Below the pieces are notes generated by a model. The model did not search any database. It worked only from the letters and a program-made list of their open reading frames with translations, and was not told where the DNA came from. A DNA stretch of 64,000 nucleotides from Mycoplasmatota bacterium (lineage in GTDB: Bacteria > Bacillota_I > Bacilli_A > MAG-NZ): NCBI GenBank assembly GCA_018394315.1, contig CP074575.1, positions 709,501 to 773,500 of the forward strand, given 5' to 3'. The translations under genes and the position numbers were made by a program. Positions 26,209-36,061 of the stretch are shown piece after piece (position 1 is the first letter of the stretch; every line of letters starts with the position of its first letter).

Positions 26209-26646
26209 ATGAAATTACATGAAATAAAGCCGGTTCAAGGTTCTAAAGATAGAAAGAGAGTCGGACGCGGTGTAGGATCTGGAACTGGTAAGACCGCTGG
26301 GAAAGGTCATAATGGACAAAACTCACGTAGTGGTGGAGGAGTAAGACTAGGATTTGAGGGTGGACAAACTCCGTTATTCAAGAGATTACCAAAACGTGGT
26401 TTTACGAATTTTACTCGTAAAGAGTATGCGATTATTAATTTAGAAGATTTAAATGTATTTGAAGAAGGTACTGTAGTAACTCCTGAATTATTAATGGAAA
26501 AAAGAATGATTCGTAAACTTGAAGCAGGACTTAAAGTTTTAGGAAATGGGAAGTTAGATAAAAAGCTTACGATCAAAGCTCATAAAGTAACTCGCTCAGC
26601 TCAAGAGAAAATTGATGCTGTAGGAGCTACAGTAGAGGTGATCTAA
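26209..26646 (+). CDS. rplO: 50S ribosomal protein L15
   Basis: Late-assembly protein with the Gly/Arg-rich extended N-terminus ([19 protein letters not shown]). 145 residues, full length. The stop overlaps the secY ATG by one base. Confidence 0.98.
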   Translation: MKLHEIKPVQGSKDRKRVGRGVGSGTGKTAGKGHNGQNSRSGGGVRLGFEGGQTPLFKRLPKRGFTNFTRKEYAIINLEDLNVFEEGTVVTPELLMEKRMIRKLEAGLKVLGNGKLDKKLTIKAHKVTRSAQEKIDAVGATVEVI

Positions 26647-27923
26647 TGAAAACGCTAAAACTAGTTTTGAAGAATAAGCAATTGTTGAATAAAATATTAT
26701 TTACACTGGGTGCATTCGCTTTATATAGAATAGCTGTATTTATTACTTTGCCTATGATTAGCATTCCAGATGAATTATTTAATAATGATTTACTAGGATT
26801 CTTAAACTCTTTCAGTGGAGGAGCGCTTAAGAACTTTAGTGTAATTGCTTTAGGTGTTGGTCCTTACATCACTGCTAGTATCGTTGTACAAATATTACAA
26901 ATGGATATCGTTCCTATTATTAAGGAATGGAGCGAAGAAGGCGATGCAGGGAAACAAAAGATTAATCAACTAACTAGATATTTAGCAATCGGATTGGCTT
27001 TTGTTCAAGCTTTAGCAATGACAATAGGTTTAAGTTCTTACTTAGATCTAGGTGTAGCAACTACACCATTAGTATTTGTTTACTTAGCATTATTAGTAAC
27101 AGCTGGTACAGCGTTCTTATTATGGTTAGGTGATCAAATTACTGTTAAAGGTGTTGGAAATGGAGTATCAATGATTATCGCAGCTGGTATCATTTCATCA
27201 ATGCCAGGAATGTATCGTTCGTTATGGCTACAATATGTAGCTATTGATGCAGCAAATTGGAGAACATACTTACAATTTGGTATCGTTATATTATTAATGA
27301 TTACTGTATTGCTTGGAGTTATCTTTATGCAAGCTGTAGTTAGAAAAGTACCAGTTCAATATGCAAATAGACAAGGGCAAGCTAAATTAAGAGGTAGAAG
27401 TGAATCTAATATTCCAATTAAATTAAATTCTGCAGGTGTAATTCCAGTTATCTTTGCGATTACTATTCTTAGTTTACCATTAACAGTTATTTCTTACTTA
27501 AATGTTGATGCAAAATGGACTAATATCTTAACTCAGATATTTAGTAATAAGATGCCTATTGGATTTGTATTATATATAGCATTCATCTTTATATTCACAT
27601 TCTTCTATGCATTTATGCAAGTAAATCCAGAGAAGATTTCTGATAATTTATCTAGACAAAATGCATTTGTACCAAGTAGAAGACCGGGAGCAGATACTGA
27701 AGTTTATCTATCAAAAGTACTGTTTAAAGTTACTTTATTAGGTGCATTGTATTTGACTATAGTAGCAATTATTCCAATCTTGAGTGCTGCAGCATTCAAC
27801 TTGCCAAGTTCTGTTTCTGTTGGAGGAACGAGTTTATTAATCGTGGTAGGTGTTGCAGTTGAAACATTCAAACAAATTCAAACTGAAGCCAATAAACAAG
27901 AGTATAGAGGATTTAGTAAATAG
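26646..27923 (+). CDS. secY: Preprotein translocase subunit SecY
   Basis: Central channel of the Sec translocon in the cytoplasmic membrane. 425 residues with about ten hydrophobic helices; conserved GVGPYITASIVVQ and the cytoplasmic loop with RIPIQYANR-like VPVQYANRQG. It overlaps rplO and adk by one base each. The lipoproteins in this window would pass through it. Confidence 0.98.
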   Translation: MKTLKLVLKNKQLLNKILFTLGAFALYRIAVFITLPMISIPDELFNNDLLGFLNSFSGGALKNFSVIALGVGPYITASIVVQILQMDIVPIIKEWSEEGDAGKQKINQLTRYLAIGLAFVQALAMTIGLSSYLDLGVATTPLVFVYLALLVTAGTAFLLWLGDQITVKGVGNGVSMIIAAGIISSMPGMYRSLWLQYVAIDAANWRTYLQFGIVILLMITVLLGVIFMQAVVRKVPVQYANRQGQAKLRGRSESNIPIKLNSAGVIPVIFAITILSLPLTVISYLNVDAKWTNILTQIFSNKMPIGFVLYIAFIFIFTFFYAFMQVNPEKISDNLSRQNAFVPSRRPGADTEVYLSKVLFKVTLLGALYLTIVAIIPILSAAAFNLPSSVSVGGTSLLIVVGVAVETFKQIQTEANKQEYRGFSK

Positions 27924-28579
27924 TGAACTTACTTATTATGGGACCTCCGGGTTCAGGTAAAGGAACACAATCCAAATTGGTAGTAGAAAAATATGGTCTA
28001 GTTCATATTTCAACTGGGGATATATTTCGTAAAGCGATTAAAGAAAAAAGTGAATTAGGGCACTTAGCTAAATCATATATTGAAAAAGGTGAGTATGTGC
28101 CTGATGATATCGTTTGCGAGGTAATTGAGGATAGATTGGCTGAGGATGATTGCAAAAATGGATTTTTGTTAGATGGTTTTCCAAGAACTATTTATCAAGC
28201 TGTAAAATTAGAACAAATGCTAGAAAAGCTGAATAAGAAAATAGATCACGTACTTAAGATTGATGTTGATCCATACGTGTTAGTCAAACGACGAGCAGGT
28301 AGAAGAGTTTGTAGTAATTGCGGTTCAAGTTATCATTTAGAGTTTAAACCACCTGTTACAAAGGGTGCATGTGATAAATGTGGACACGCAATAGTTCAAA
28401 GAGCAGACGATACTGAAGAGACTGCTTTCAAAAGACTAGATATTTACTTAAAAAGTACTTATCCATTAGTTGAGTATTATGATGCGAAAGAACTTCTCAG
28501 AAATATTCACGGATTTGGAACAATTGAAAGAGTTTTCTTTAGGATAAATAGGGAATTGGAAAAATATGATAACCATTAA
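27923..28579 (+). CDS. adk: Adenylate kinase
   Basis: Interconverts ATP + AMP and 2 ADP. 218 residues, long form with a zinc-type lid (CSNCGSSYH and CDKCGH). P-loop GPPGSGKGT and DGFPRT are present. GTG start overlapping the secY stop. It overlaps map by 14 bases. Confidence 0.97.
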   Translation: MNLLIMGPPGSGKGTQSKLVVEKYGLVHISTGDIFRKAIKEKSELGHLAKSYIEKGEYVPDDIVCEVIEDRLAEDDCKNGFLLDGFPRTIYQAVKLEQMLEKLNKKIDHVLKIDVDPYVLVKRRAGRRVCSNCGSSYHLEFKPPVTKGACDKCGHAIVQRADDTEETAFKRLDIYLKSTYPLVEYYDAKELLRNIHGFGTIERVFFRINRELEKYDNH

Positions 28580-29342
28580 ATCCCAAAGAGAAATTAACCT
28601 GATGAAAGAAGCAGGAAAAATTGTGGCTATGTGCCATCAAGAAATTAGTAAAATTATCAAGCCAGGAATAACAACAAATAAAATTGATGCACTAGTAGAG
28701 AAAATCATAATAAGTAATGGTGGAACACCATCATTTAAGGGTTATAACGGATTTCCATCTTCGATATGTGCATCAATCAATGATGTTGTTGTTCATGGTA
28801 TACCATCAAATATGAAACTTAAGAATGGTGATATTATTTCCATTGATATTGGTGTAAATTATAAGGGATATCATGGAGATAGCGCTTGGACTTACCCAGT
28901 GGGTAACATAAGTGAAAGTGATGAAAAATTACTAGAAGTTACTAAAAAATCATTATTTGAAGGATTAAAATTTGCAAAAGAGGGTAATAGGTTAAGCGAT
29001 ATTTCTCACGCAATTGAGGAGTATGTAAAACCTTTTGGATATGGAATTGTAGAAGATTTTACAGGTCATGGAATTGGAAGTAAATTGCATGAAGATCCAC
29101 CAATACCCAATTTTGGAATCAATGGAAGAGGTCCAATCTTGAAAAGTGGAATGACACTAGCTATTGAGCCTATGGTTAACGCTGGAACAAAGCGTGTAAA
29201 AATAATGGTAGATGGTTGGACAACAAAAACAATAGATGGGCAAAACAGTGCTCACTATGAACATACTATCCTAATCACAAAGGATGGTTGTGAAATATTA
29301 ACGACGACTTTAGGAGGATACTTATGGCAAAAGACAACGTAA
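28566..29342 (+). CDS. map: Methionine aminopeptidase, type I
   Basis: Removes the initiator Met from nascent proteins. 258 residues. The metal ligands are recognisable: Asp in [13 protein letters not shown], His in TGHGIG, Glu in AIEPM and Glu in YEHT. The start overlaps adk and the last 19 bases overlap infA. Confidence 0.97.
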   Translation: MITIKSQREINLMKEAGKIVAMCHQEISKIIKPGITTNKIDALVEKIIISNGGTPSFKGYNGFPSSICASINDVVVHGIPSNMKLKNGDIISIDIGVNYKGYHGDSAWTYPVGNISESDEKLLEVTKKSLFEGLKFAKEGNRLSDISHAIEEYVKPFGYGIVEDFTGHGIGSKLHEDPPIPNFGINGRGPILKSGMTLAIEPMVNAGTKRVKIMVDGWTTKTIDGQNSAHYEHTILITKDGCEILTTTLGGYLWQKTT

Positions 29343-29542
29343 TCGAGCTAGAGGGTAAAATATTAGAAGTTTTACCTAATACTCAATTTAGAGTTGAGTT
29401 AGAGAACGGGCATAAAGTATTGGCACACGTTTCTGGTAAAATCCGTATGCATTACATACGCATCTTACCGGGTGATAAGGTTACTGTGGAGATTTCTCCA
29501 TATGATTTAACACGTGGTCGTATTACTTACCGTCATAAATAA
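29324..29542 (+). CDS. infA: Translation initiation factor IF-1
   Basis: OB-fold factor that blocks the A site during initiation. 72 residues, with [20 protein letters not shown] and [13 protein letters not shown]. The start lies within map, after the TAGGAGG at the end of that gene. Confidence 0.98.
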   Translation: MAKDNVIELEGKILEVLPNTQFRVELENGHKVLAHVSGKIRMHYIRILPGDKVTVEISPYDLTRGRITYRHK

Positions 29543-29556
29543 ATCTCTTCAAGTAA

Positions 29557-29688
<132 letters not shown>

Positions 29689-29702
29689 ATGGAGGTGTAT
29701 TT

Positions 29703-30068
29703 ATGGCACGTATTAGTGGTGTAGATATCCCACGCGATAAGCGTGTAGTTATTTCTTTAACATACGTATTTGGTATCGGAAAAAGTGTTAGTAAAAAAAT
29801 ACTAGCTGCTGTTGGTATTAATGAAGATAAACGCGTAAAAGATTTAACTGATGAGGAATTAGTTCGTATCAGAGCTGAAGTTTCAAAATATGAAACTGAA
29901 GGTGATTTACGAAGAAAAACATCGTTTAATATTAAACGATTAATGGAAATAGCTTCGTACCGTGGAATCAGACATCGTAAAGGATTACCTGTAAACGGTC
30001 AGAACACGAAAAATAATGCAAGAACTCGCAAAGGTCCTAGTAGAACTGTTGCGGGTAAAAAGAAATAA
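29703..30068 (+). CDS. rpsM: 30S ribosomal protein S13
   Basis: Head protein that contacts P-site tRNA and L5. 121 residues with the conserved [15 protein letters not shown] and basic tail. First gene of the alpha-operon part. Confidence 0.98.
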   Translation: MARISGVDIPRDKRVVISLTYVFGIGKSVSKKILAAVGINEDKRVKDLTDEELVRIRAEVSKYETEGDLRRKTSFNIKRLMEIASYRGIRHRKGLPVNGQNTKNNARTRKGPSRTVAGKKK

Positions 30069-30083
30069 GGAGGTAGTAGTTAA

Positions 30084-30470
30084 ATGGCTAAGCAAAATAA
30101 AAGAAAACGCCGCGTCAAAAAGAACATACCTAAGGGTGTAGCGCACATTCAATCGACTTTTAATAATACTATTATAACTATTACAGATGAAGCAGGTAAT
30201 GCCATTGCTTGGAGCAGTGGAGGAGCATTGGGATTTAAAGGTTCTAAAAAATCAACTCCATTCGCAGCACAATTGGCTTCTGAAGCTTGTGCTAAAGCCG
30301 CACAAGAGCATGGTGTTCAAAAAGTAGAGGTAAATGTTAAGGGTCCCGGACCAGGTAGAGAAGCAGCGATTAGATCTTTACAAGTTGCTGGATTAGAAAT
30401 AACAGCAATCAAAGATGTAACGCCTTTACCTCATAATGGATGTAAAGCAAAAAAACGCCGACACGGTTAA
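30084..30470 (+). CDS. rpsK: 30S ribosomal protein S11
   Basis: Platform protein near the E site. 128 residues; typical [28 protein letters not shown] and the C-terminal [11 protein letters not shown]. Confidence 0.98.
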   Translation: MAKQNKRKRRVKKNIPKGVAHIQSTFNNTIITITDEAGNAIAWSSGGALGFKGSKKSTPFAAQLASEACAKAAQEHGVQKVEVNVKGPGPGREAAIRSLQVAGLEITAIKDVTPLPHNGCKAKKRRHG

Positions 30471-30488
30471 TAATAAGGAGGCTTCTAA

Positions 30489-31445
30489 ATGAAAGATATG
30501 AAATTTGAAAAGCCTAATACTTATGTAGAAGCATATCAAAAAGATGATTTCTATGGTAAGTTTGTAATTAAACCATTAGAAAGAGGATTTGGTATTACAC
30601 TTGGTAATTCTCTTAGAAGAGTTTTATTATCTTCATTACCAGGTGCAGCTATTACTAATGTATACATTGAAGGAGCTCAACATGAATTTTCTTCAATTGA
30701 GGGTATCGTTGAAGATGTAACCGAAATTGTATTAAATTTAAAGGATGTGGTTTTAACTATTGATAGTGATGATCCAAATGTTGAAAAAACTATGGAGATA
30801 ATTGCTGTTGGGGAGGGTCAAGTAACAGCTAGAGATATTATTTGTGATAGTGATGTTACAATTATAAATCAAGATAAAGTAATCGCGAATCTTGCTAATT
30901 ATGCAAAACTTAAAATGGTTTTGGTTGCTAGAAGAGGTGTCGGTTACGTTGATGCTAACGAGAACAAAAGACCTGATGATCCAGTAGGATATATTCCTAT
31001 CGATTCAATTTATACACCTATTAAAAATGTTAAATACAATGTTGAAAAAATATTAGTAGATAATAGCGCAGATCATGATGAATTAATAGTAGAAATAACG
31101 ACTGATGGATCAATAAATCCTGAGGATGCAATAGGAATGGCTTCAAAAATTATGATAGAACACTTAGAAGTTCTTGTAGAACTTAGTGAAAAAGCTATGG
31201 AATCAGAATTTATTGTTGAAAGAGAAGATAAATCGAATACTAAGTTATTAGAAATGTCTATAGAAGAGCTGGATTTATCGGTAAGATCTTATAACAGTTT
31301 GAAGAGAGCTGGAATCTCTACAGTAGGTGAACTATCACGTAAGTCAGAAGAAGATATGATGACTATTAGAAATTTAGGACGTAAGTCACTAAAAGAAGTA
31401 AAAGATAAACTTGAGGAATTAGGTTTAGGTTTAAATAATTACTAA
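30489..31445 (+). CDS. rpoA: RNA polymerase alpha subunit
   Basis: Dimer scaffold for RNA polymerase assembly and contact point for UP elements and activators. 318 residues. The N-terminal domain has [16 protein letters not shown]; the C-terminal domain (about 245-318) has [19 protein letters not shown] and [17 protein letters not shown] upstream. Confidence 0.98.
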   Translation: MKDMKFEKPNTYVEAYQKDDFYGKFVIKPLERGFGITLGNSLRRVLLSSLPGAAITNVYIEGAQHEFSSIEGIVEDVTEIVLNLKDVVLTIDSDDPNVEKTMEIIAVGEGQVTARDIICDSDVTIINQDKVIANLANYAKLKMVLVARRGVGYVDANENKRPDDPVGYIPIDSIYTPIKNVKYNVEKILVDNSADHDELIVEITTDGSINPEDAIGMASKIMIEHLEVLVELSEKAMESEFIVEREDKSNTKLLEMSIEELDLSVRSYNSLKRAGISTVGELSRKSEEDMMTIRNLGRKSLKEVKDKLEELGLGLNNY

Positions 31446-31465
31446 TTCAAAAGGAGGAGTACACA

Positions 31466-31834
31466 ATGGCAAGAGGTTATCGTAAATTAGGTCGTACAAG
31501 TGCACAACGTAAAGCTTTACTGCGTGACTTAGTTACTGATTTAATTATTAACGAGAGAATCGAAACAACTGAGATGAAGGCTAAAGAGTTAAAAAGATTA
31601 GCTGACAAAATGGTTACTCTTGGTAAAAAAGGTACTTTAGCAGCAAGAAAAGATGCAGGAGCATTTGTTCGTTATGAAGTTGCTAATACTGAAACAGGAC
31701 AGAATGCTGTTCAAAAATTATTCAATGAAATTGCTCCTCGCTACGCAGAGAGAAGTGGTGGATACACAAGAGTGTTGAAATTAGGTCCTCGTCGTGGTGA
31801 TGGCGCTGAAATGGCAATTATTGAATTTGTATAA
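31466..31834 (+). CDS. rplQ: 50S ribosomal protein L17
   Basis: Exit-side large-subunit protein, 122 residues, starting [19 protein letters not shown]. Last gene of the ribosomal cluster; a terminator follows within ten bases. In many Bacillota the ECF transporter genes come next, but here about 7.5 kb of other genes intervene. Confidence 0.98.
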   Translation: MARGYRKLGRTSAQRKALLRDLVTDLIINERIETTEMKAKELKRLADKMVTLGKKGTLAARKDAGAFVRYEVANTETGQNAVQKLFNEIAPRYAERSGGYTRVLKLGPRRGDGAEMAIIEFV

Positions 31835-31841
31835 AAATATG

Positions 31842-31867
31842 CCCAACTTTTGTTGGGTTTTTTTTTG
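31842..31867 (+). terminator. Terminator of the ribosomal protein cluster
   Basis: Stem CCCAAC/GTTGGG with TTTT loop, followed by nine or ten T. Confidence 0.95.
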
Positions 31868-32125
31868 GAGTGGAAATGATTTAACACTAGTTTTATATCT
31901 AGAATTGAGTAAAGTTTATGGGTGAAAAATATCTCTAAAGAAGAATATGATATTCGACATTATGAAAAATATTATATATGTATAAATGATGTCTTTTGAG
32001 TATATTTACGACTAGTGTTTCTACTTTTAGACTAATAAGTCTATTAAATCATTAAGTATGACAAAAATCATAAATAATGAAGAAAAACAAATTCTAGTTG
32101 AATTTGATTAAATTAAAGACTTTAG
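31868..32125. other. Gene-free AT-rich spacer
   Basis: No convincing gene. It holds a perfect 9-base inverted repeat 120 bases apart (AACACTAGT at 31883-31891, ACTAGTGTT at 32011-32019) and a small hairpin TAGACT/AGTCTA near 32036. It may be decayed sequence. Confidence 0.4.
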
Positions 32126-32548
32126 TTAGTTCTTTAAATCCAATATAAATTTTGTAAAGAATGCGATACTGCCTTCACCAGCAATGTTATCATCCTGTGC
32201 ATCAAATAAATTATGTTTCTTAATATTATACCAGTTGAATGTACCTTCATGACTATATCTAACTTCAATTGGATATTTCTCTTTAGTTTTCATATAGAAT
32301 ACATGTAGTTTAGAATTATCCTCTTTAAAATTTACTGTCATAATAAATTCAAATATTGATAACTTATCTAAATCATAGTTAGTCTCTTCTTTTAACTCTC
32401 TAACCATTGCTTTTGTGGGATTCTCATCTTTATCAACTTTTCCACCGATTCCATTTATCTTACCTTGGTAAGGATCAATGTGTCTTTTAATCATTAGTAG
32501 ATGCTCCCTACTAGGGTCAAAAACCATTCCTAAAACATACTCAATCAA
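32126..32548 (-). CDS. Nudix hydrolase (MutT-like)
   Basis: Hydrolyses nucleoside diphosphate-linked compounds, possibly oxidised dNTPs. 140 residues with the Nudix box from GGKVDKDE to RELKEET near residues 35-57, and Met/Arg-rich substrate strands typical of 8-oxo-dGTPase-like members (LLMIKRHIDP, GKINGIGGKV). Single gene on the minus strand with ribosome binding site AAGGAGG; a TATAAT on the minus strand at 32573-32568 is a candidate -10. Exact substrate not known. Confidence 0.85.
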   Translation of the reverse strand: MIEYVLGMVFDPSREHLLMIKRHIDPYQGKINGIGGKVDKDENPTKAMVRELKEETNYDLDKLSIFEFIMTVNFKEDNSKLHVFYMKTKEKYPIEVRYSHEGTFNWYNIKKHNLFDAQDDNIAGEGSIAFFTKFILDLKN

Positions 32549-32655
32549 GATATCTCCTCCTTCGGTTATTATATCATATCTTGTGGTTAGTAAGTGATTA
32601 GTAAATTTAACAATTAGAATTATACAAACAAGGAATACTATTTTGTTAGAAAATA

Positions 32656-32664
32656 TGGTAAAAT
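32656..32664 (+). promoter_or_regulatory. Extended -10 promoter for the P-type ATPase gene
   Basis: TGGTAAAAT is an extended -10 (TG-n-TAAAAT) with no good -35. Transcription would start near 32671, which favours the GTG start at 32699. Confidence 0.5.
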
Positions 32665-32698
32665 CTTCATGAACATTATTGGGGCTTGGGGTGGTACA

Positions 32699-35101
32699 GT
32701 GAAAAAAATTGAACGATATAATACGAGTATTAGTAAGGGATTAAACAATGAGCAGGTAGAAAAGAGAATTTCTCAAAAACTGACAAATAATACACGTATT
32801 ATTTCCAAAACTTATTTGTCTATTATTTTAAGTAATATTTTCAACTTCTTTAATATGATTTTCTTTGGACTCGCAGCATGGTTAATCTTTGTTGGGGCTT
32901 ATTCTGATTTAGTTTTTATGTCAGTAGTACTTACTAATTTAGCAATAGGAATTTATCAGCAGATAAGAGCAAAAAAATCTATTGATGAATTATCTATTAT
33001 GAACGCCCCTACTGCAACCGTAGTCCGTAATGGTAAAGAGAAATCGATTTTATCGGAAGAGGTAGTATTAGATGATATTATTATTTTAACTGCTGGTAAA
33101 CAAATACCTGCAGATGCAGTTGTACTAAAGGGAACTATTGAGGTTAATGAGTCACTATTAACAGGTGAGTCTGATTTAATAATAAAGAATCCAGACACTA
33201 ATATTATGGCTGGGTCATATGTAGTTAGTGGAAGATGTTATGCACATGTTATCGCTTGTGGTAAGAGAACTTATGTTAGTATGTTAACAAAAGAAGGAAA
33301 AACTATACGTAAACCAACATCTGAGATTTTACACGCATTAAACATTCTTATTAGGGTTATTGCACTTATAATTATCCCATTAGGTATATATTCTTATCTT
33401 AATAATCTTAACTTGGGATTATCTTATTTTGACACTGTTGTAAAAACATCAGCTAGTGTAATTGGAATTATCCCTGCAGGACTTTACTTGATGACATCTA
33501 TAGCTTTAGCAGTTAGTAGCATGAGATTAGCGAAAAGAAGAGCTCTTATCCAAAACTTATATTCAATTGAAATGTTAGCAAGAGTGGATGTTTTATGTCT
33601 AGATAAAACTGGCACTATTACTGATGGTACTATGAGAGTTGAGAACTTCATTACAGGTAAAAGTAAACTTAGAAATCAAAGAGTTATCTCATCAATGTTA
33701 TACCACTTAAATGAATCAAACATGACTGCTCAAGGACTAAAGAACTATTTTGGAACTGAGGATCATTACACACCAATCATTGTAGTACCATTTTCATCAA
33801 GAAGAAAGTACAGTGCAGTAAGTTTTAGAAGAGTTGGAACATTCATATTAGGAGCTCCTGAGTTTATCCTTAATATTGATGATAGTTTAAGCGAGCAAAT
33901 AGAAGAATATACATCTAGAGGAAAACGCGTGTTAGCACTAGCTTCAACTAGAGCTACCTTAACGAAGACCGGGTTTAACGGAGATACATTTCCTGAAGCT
34001 TTGATAGTTATGGATGATAACGTAAGATCAGATGCTCATAAGACTTTAGAATATTTTTATCAAAATGATGTAGAAGTGAAGGTTATTTCAGGTGATAGTG
34101 TCGTTACTGTATCCGAAATAGCTCAAAATGCAGGTGTTAAAGATGCTAGAAATTGTATTTCTCTAGATGGGAAATCTGACGTGGAGGTCATAGATGCAGC
34201 CACAAGGTATACTGTTTTCGGTAGAGTGGTCCCAGACCAGAAGAAATTAATTATTGAGACACTTAAAAGCAAAAATAAAAAAGTTGCTATGACAGGTGAT
34301 GGTGTTAATGATATATTAGCTTTAAAATCTGCGGATGTATCTATCGCAATGGCATCTGGTAGTGAAGCGGCTAGAAATGTATCACAATTAGTATTAATGG
34401 ATAGTAATTTTTCTTCAATGCCAAGAGTAGTTAAGGAAGGTAGAAGAGTAATTAATAATATTGAGAAAGTAGCTTCACTATTCTTAATGAAGACGGTATA
34501 CTCTTTATTACTTGTTTTATTAACTTTCATTGTTAGTAAACCATATCCTTTTAGACCTATTCAAATGACTTTAATTGAGTTATTCGTAATTGGTATACCT
34601 GCATTTATGTTAGCATTAGAATCTAATAGGAATAAAGTTACCGGTAAGTTCATACCGAAAGCTTTGAGAAAAGCTTTACCGGGTTCTATTGTTGTATTCT
34701 TAAATGTAGTAGTTCTATACGCATTACAAGATACAATTGGATTATCTGATTTTGAGGTATCGATTATTTCAGCAATTACTACACTTGTTACGGGACTAAT
34801 AATGCTTTATATATTCTGTCAACCATTTAATTTCTATAGGCAGGTACTATTCTTGACAATGCTATTCTCGAGTGCAATTTGTTTGATTTATTTAAGTGAT
34901 GCATTTCAAGTACAGATTAATGCTTTAAGTACTTCAGGTATTTTACTTATGATTGTATTGGTGCAAGCATCAATTCCTATACTACTTAATTTAAAGAAAA
35001 TGAAACAAACAGGAGAGAATATTTTAAAGGCAGGAGAAATGCTACTGGAGAAAATGGATTTAATAGAGGATAAAGAAAAAGATTATGATATTGCATCATA
35101 A
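32699..35101 (+). CDS. Cation-transporting P-type ATPase (CtpE-like)
   Basis: Membrane cation pump of about 800 residues. Motifs: TGES in the actuator domain, DKTGTITDG with the phosphorylated Asp, and TGDGVNDILALK in the hinge; about ten membrane helices. The helix before the phosphorylation domain reads IPAGL, where Ca2+ pumps have PEGL, so a canonical Ca2+ site glutamate is absent. The whole resembles the CtpE-type group more than heavy-metal pumps (no N-terminal CxxC, no CPC). A GTG at 32699 with GGGGTGG upstream is preferred; the ATG at 32669 lies at the predicted transcription start. Substrate not established. Confidence 0.82.
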   Translation: MKKIERYNTSISKGLNNEQVEKRISQKLTNNTRIISKTYLSIILSNIFNFFNMIFFGLAAWLIFVGAYSDLVFMSVVLTNLAIGIYQQIRAKKSIDELSIMNAPTATVVRNGKEKSILSEEVVLDDIIILTAGKQIPADAVVLKGTIEVNESLLTGESDLIIKNPDTNIMAGSYVVSGRCYAHVIACGKRTYVSMLTKEGKTIRKPTSEILHALNILIRVIALIIIPLGIYSYLNNLNLGLSYFDTVVKTSASVIGIIPAGLYLMTSIALAVSSMRLAKRRALIQNLYSIEMLARVDVLCLDKTGTITDGTMRVENFITGKSKLRNQRVISSMLYHLNESNMTAQGLKNYFGTEDHYTPIIVVPFSSRRKYSAVSFRRVGTFILGAPEFILNIDDSLSEQIEEYTSRGKRVLALASTRATLTKTGFNGDTFPEALIVMDDNVRSDAHKTLEYFYQNDVEVKVISGDSVVTVSEIAQNAGVKDARNCISLDGKSDVEVIDAATRYTVFGRVVPDQKKLIIETLKSKNKKVAMTGDGVNDILALKSADVSIAMASGSEAARNVSQLVLMDSNFSSMPRVVKEGRRVINNIEKVASLFLMKTVYSLLLVLLTFIVSKPYPFRPIQMTLIELFVIGIPAFMLALESNRNKVTGKFIPKALRKALPGSIVVFLNVVVLYALQDTIGLSDFEVSIISAITTLVTGLIMLYIFCQPFNFYRQVLFLTMLFSSAICLIYLSDAFQVQINALSTSGILLMIVLVQASIPILLNLKKMKQTGENILKAGEMLLEKMDLIEDKEKDYDIAS

Positions 35102-35112
35102 TCTCTTTTTTT
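35081..35112 (+). terminator. Terminator after the P-type ATPase gene
   Basis: 9-bp stem GATTATGAT/ATCATAATC with 5-base loop and a long T-tract; the gene's stop codon lies in the stem. Confidence 0.9.
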
Positions 35113-35120
35113 CTAATTAG

Positions 35121-35231
35121 CTAATAGCAGCATTTCCATGCAGTTCCGATAATTACTAGTAAAATGAATAGAACTAGTACCAGTGCATATTGATTGCTAC
35201 GCCCGTGCCCGTGTCCGTGTCCACCACTCAT
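35121..35231 (-). CDS. YjcZ-like tiny membrane protein
   Basis: 36-residue open frame on the minus strand preceded by a very strong ribosome binding site (AGGAGGGAGG). The product has a Gly/His N-terminus (MSGGHGHGHGRSNQ), one hydrophobic helix (about 15-30) and a short tail ending KCCY. The layout matches the tiny transmembrane YjcZ family of Bacilli (Gly-rich start, then LIVVLFILLIIVG-type helix), found in spore-formers but of unknown function. The three His alternating with Gly could bind metal. Convergent with the cation pump. Too short for most gene callers. Confidence 0.75.
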   Translation of the reverse strand: MSGGHGHGHGRSNQYALVLVLFILLVIIGTAWKCCY

Positions 35232-35386
35232 AATCTTTCCTCCCTCCTATTTTTATAGTATTCAATGTTATATTTCTATTTCATAATTAGTGCCTAGTTA
35301 TACTATTCATTTATATATAAATTGATAATTACATAACGGTAATATCGGGATATAATAGACTATTTAAAAAAAATATCAAATTACTA

Positions 35387-35428
35387 TTGCATTATAGGGA
35401 GTAGTAGCATATAATTATAGTATACTAC
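35387..35428 (+). promoter_or_regulatory. Promoter and palindromic operator of the PadR cassette
   Basis: TTGCAT (35387-35392), 17-base spacer, TATAAT (35410-35415). A palindrome TAGTATACTA (35418-35427) lies at the expected transcription start, and GTAGTA/TACTAC arms (35401-35406, 35423-35428) flank the -10. This fits autoregulation by the PadR protein encoded downstream. Confidence 0.65.
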
Positions 35429-35506
35429 ATCATTATGTGATATAGTGATTGAATTTTTTTTAATTTAGCTACTGCGTGATATGGAATAGTAGTAAGGAGG
35501 AACAAA

Positions 35507-35746
35507 ATGTTTGAATACAGTAGTTTCAAAGAAAAGTTTGATGAACTCGTTGATAAGTTTTGCGTTGAAGATACAATAGAACGAGGTAAGAAGGTGTTAT
35601 CAAATTTGAATGAAAAGACAGAAGAGTGTTTAGTAAAAATAGAAGAGTCTGGTGTTGTTGAAAAAATATACGACGCTTTTGAAAAAGTAAATGATAAGTG
35701 TTTTATTGCATTTGAATCAATATTTAAAAGTGAGAGGGAGAAGTAA
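35507..35746 (+). CDS. Hypothetical small helical protein, first gene of the PadR cassette
   Basis: 79-residue, charged, probably all-helical protein with no signal peptide or membrane segment and two Cys near residues 19 and 45. I do not recognise it. It has AAGGAGG and its stop is directly followed by the padR ATG, so it is part of that operon. Confidence 0.7.
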   Translation: MFEYSSFKEKFDELVDKFCVEDTIERGKKVLSNLNEKTEECLVKIEESGVVEKIYDAFEKVNDKCFIAFESIFKSEREK

Positions 35747-36061
35747 ATGGATACGCAATTTAAAAAAGGAATCATTGAGGTCTGTGTTCTAAATGAATTA
35801 AATAAAGAGGATACGTATGGCTATAAGCTGGTAAAAAATCTATCAAAGACTTTAGAGGTTGGAGAGAGTACAATATATACAATGCTTAGAAGATTGACTA
35901 AAGATAATGTATTAGATCTTTATGAAAGAGCTAGTAGTGATGGTCCCACGAGAAAGTATTATACTTTGACTGGGATAGGTAAAGAAAGATTATTTACACT
36001 AAAAAGTGAGTGGGAGAGTTTTAGTGTAAAAGTTAATAAGTTAATAGGAGGAAATAAGTAG
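35747..36061 (+). CDS. PadR family transcriptional regulator
   Basis: 104-residue winged-helix repressor of the short PadR type. Family features seen: YGYKLVKNLSK, the recognition region GESTIYTMLRRL, and the wing ending RKYYTLTGIGKERL. Members typically repress their own operon with a HAAS/DUF4097 protein. It overlaps the next start by one base. The palindrome at 35418-35427 is its likely site. Confidence 0.9.
   Translation: MDTQFKKGIIEVCVLNELNKEDTYGYKLVKNLSKTLEVGESTIYTMLRRLTKDNVLDLYERASSDGPTRKYYTLTGIGKERLFTLKSEWESFSVKVNKLIGGNK

Noticed and set aside
31922-31999. 25-codon GTG frame after rplQ
   Set aside because: No ribosome binding site, no recognisable product; may be decayed DNA.
31883-32019. 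9-base inverted repeat as ends of a mini mobile element
   Set aside because: Short repeats, no target duplication seen, no second copy in the window; chance in AT-rich DNA is possible.
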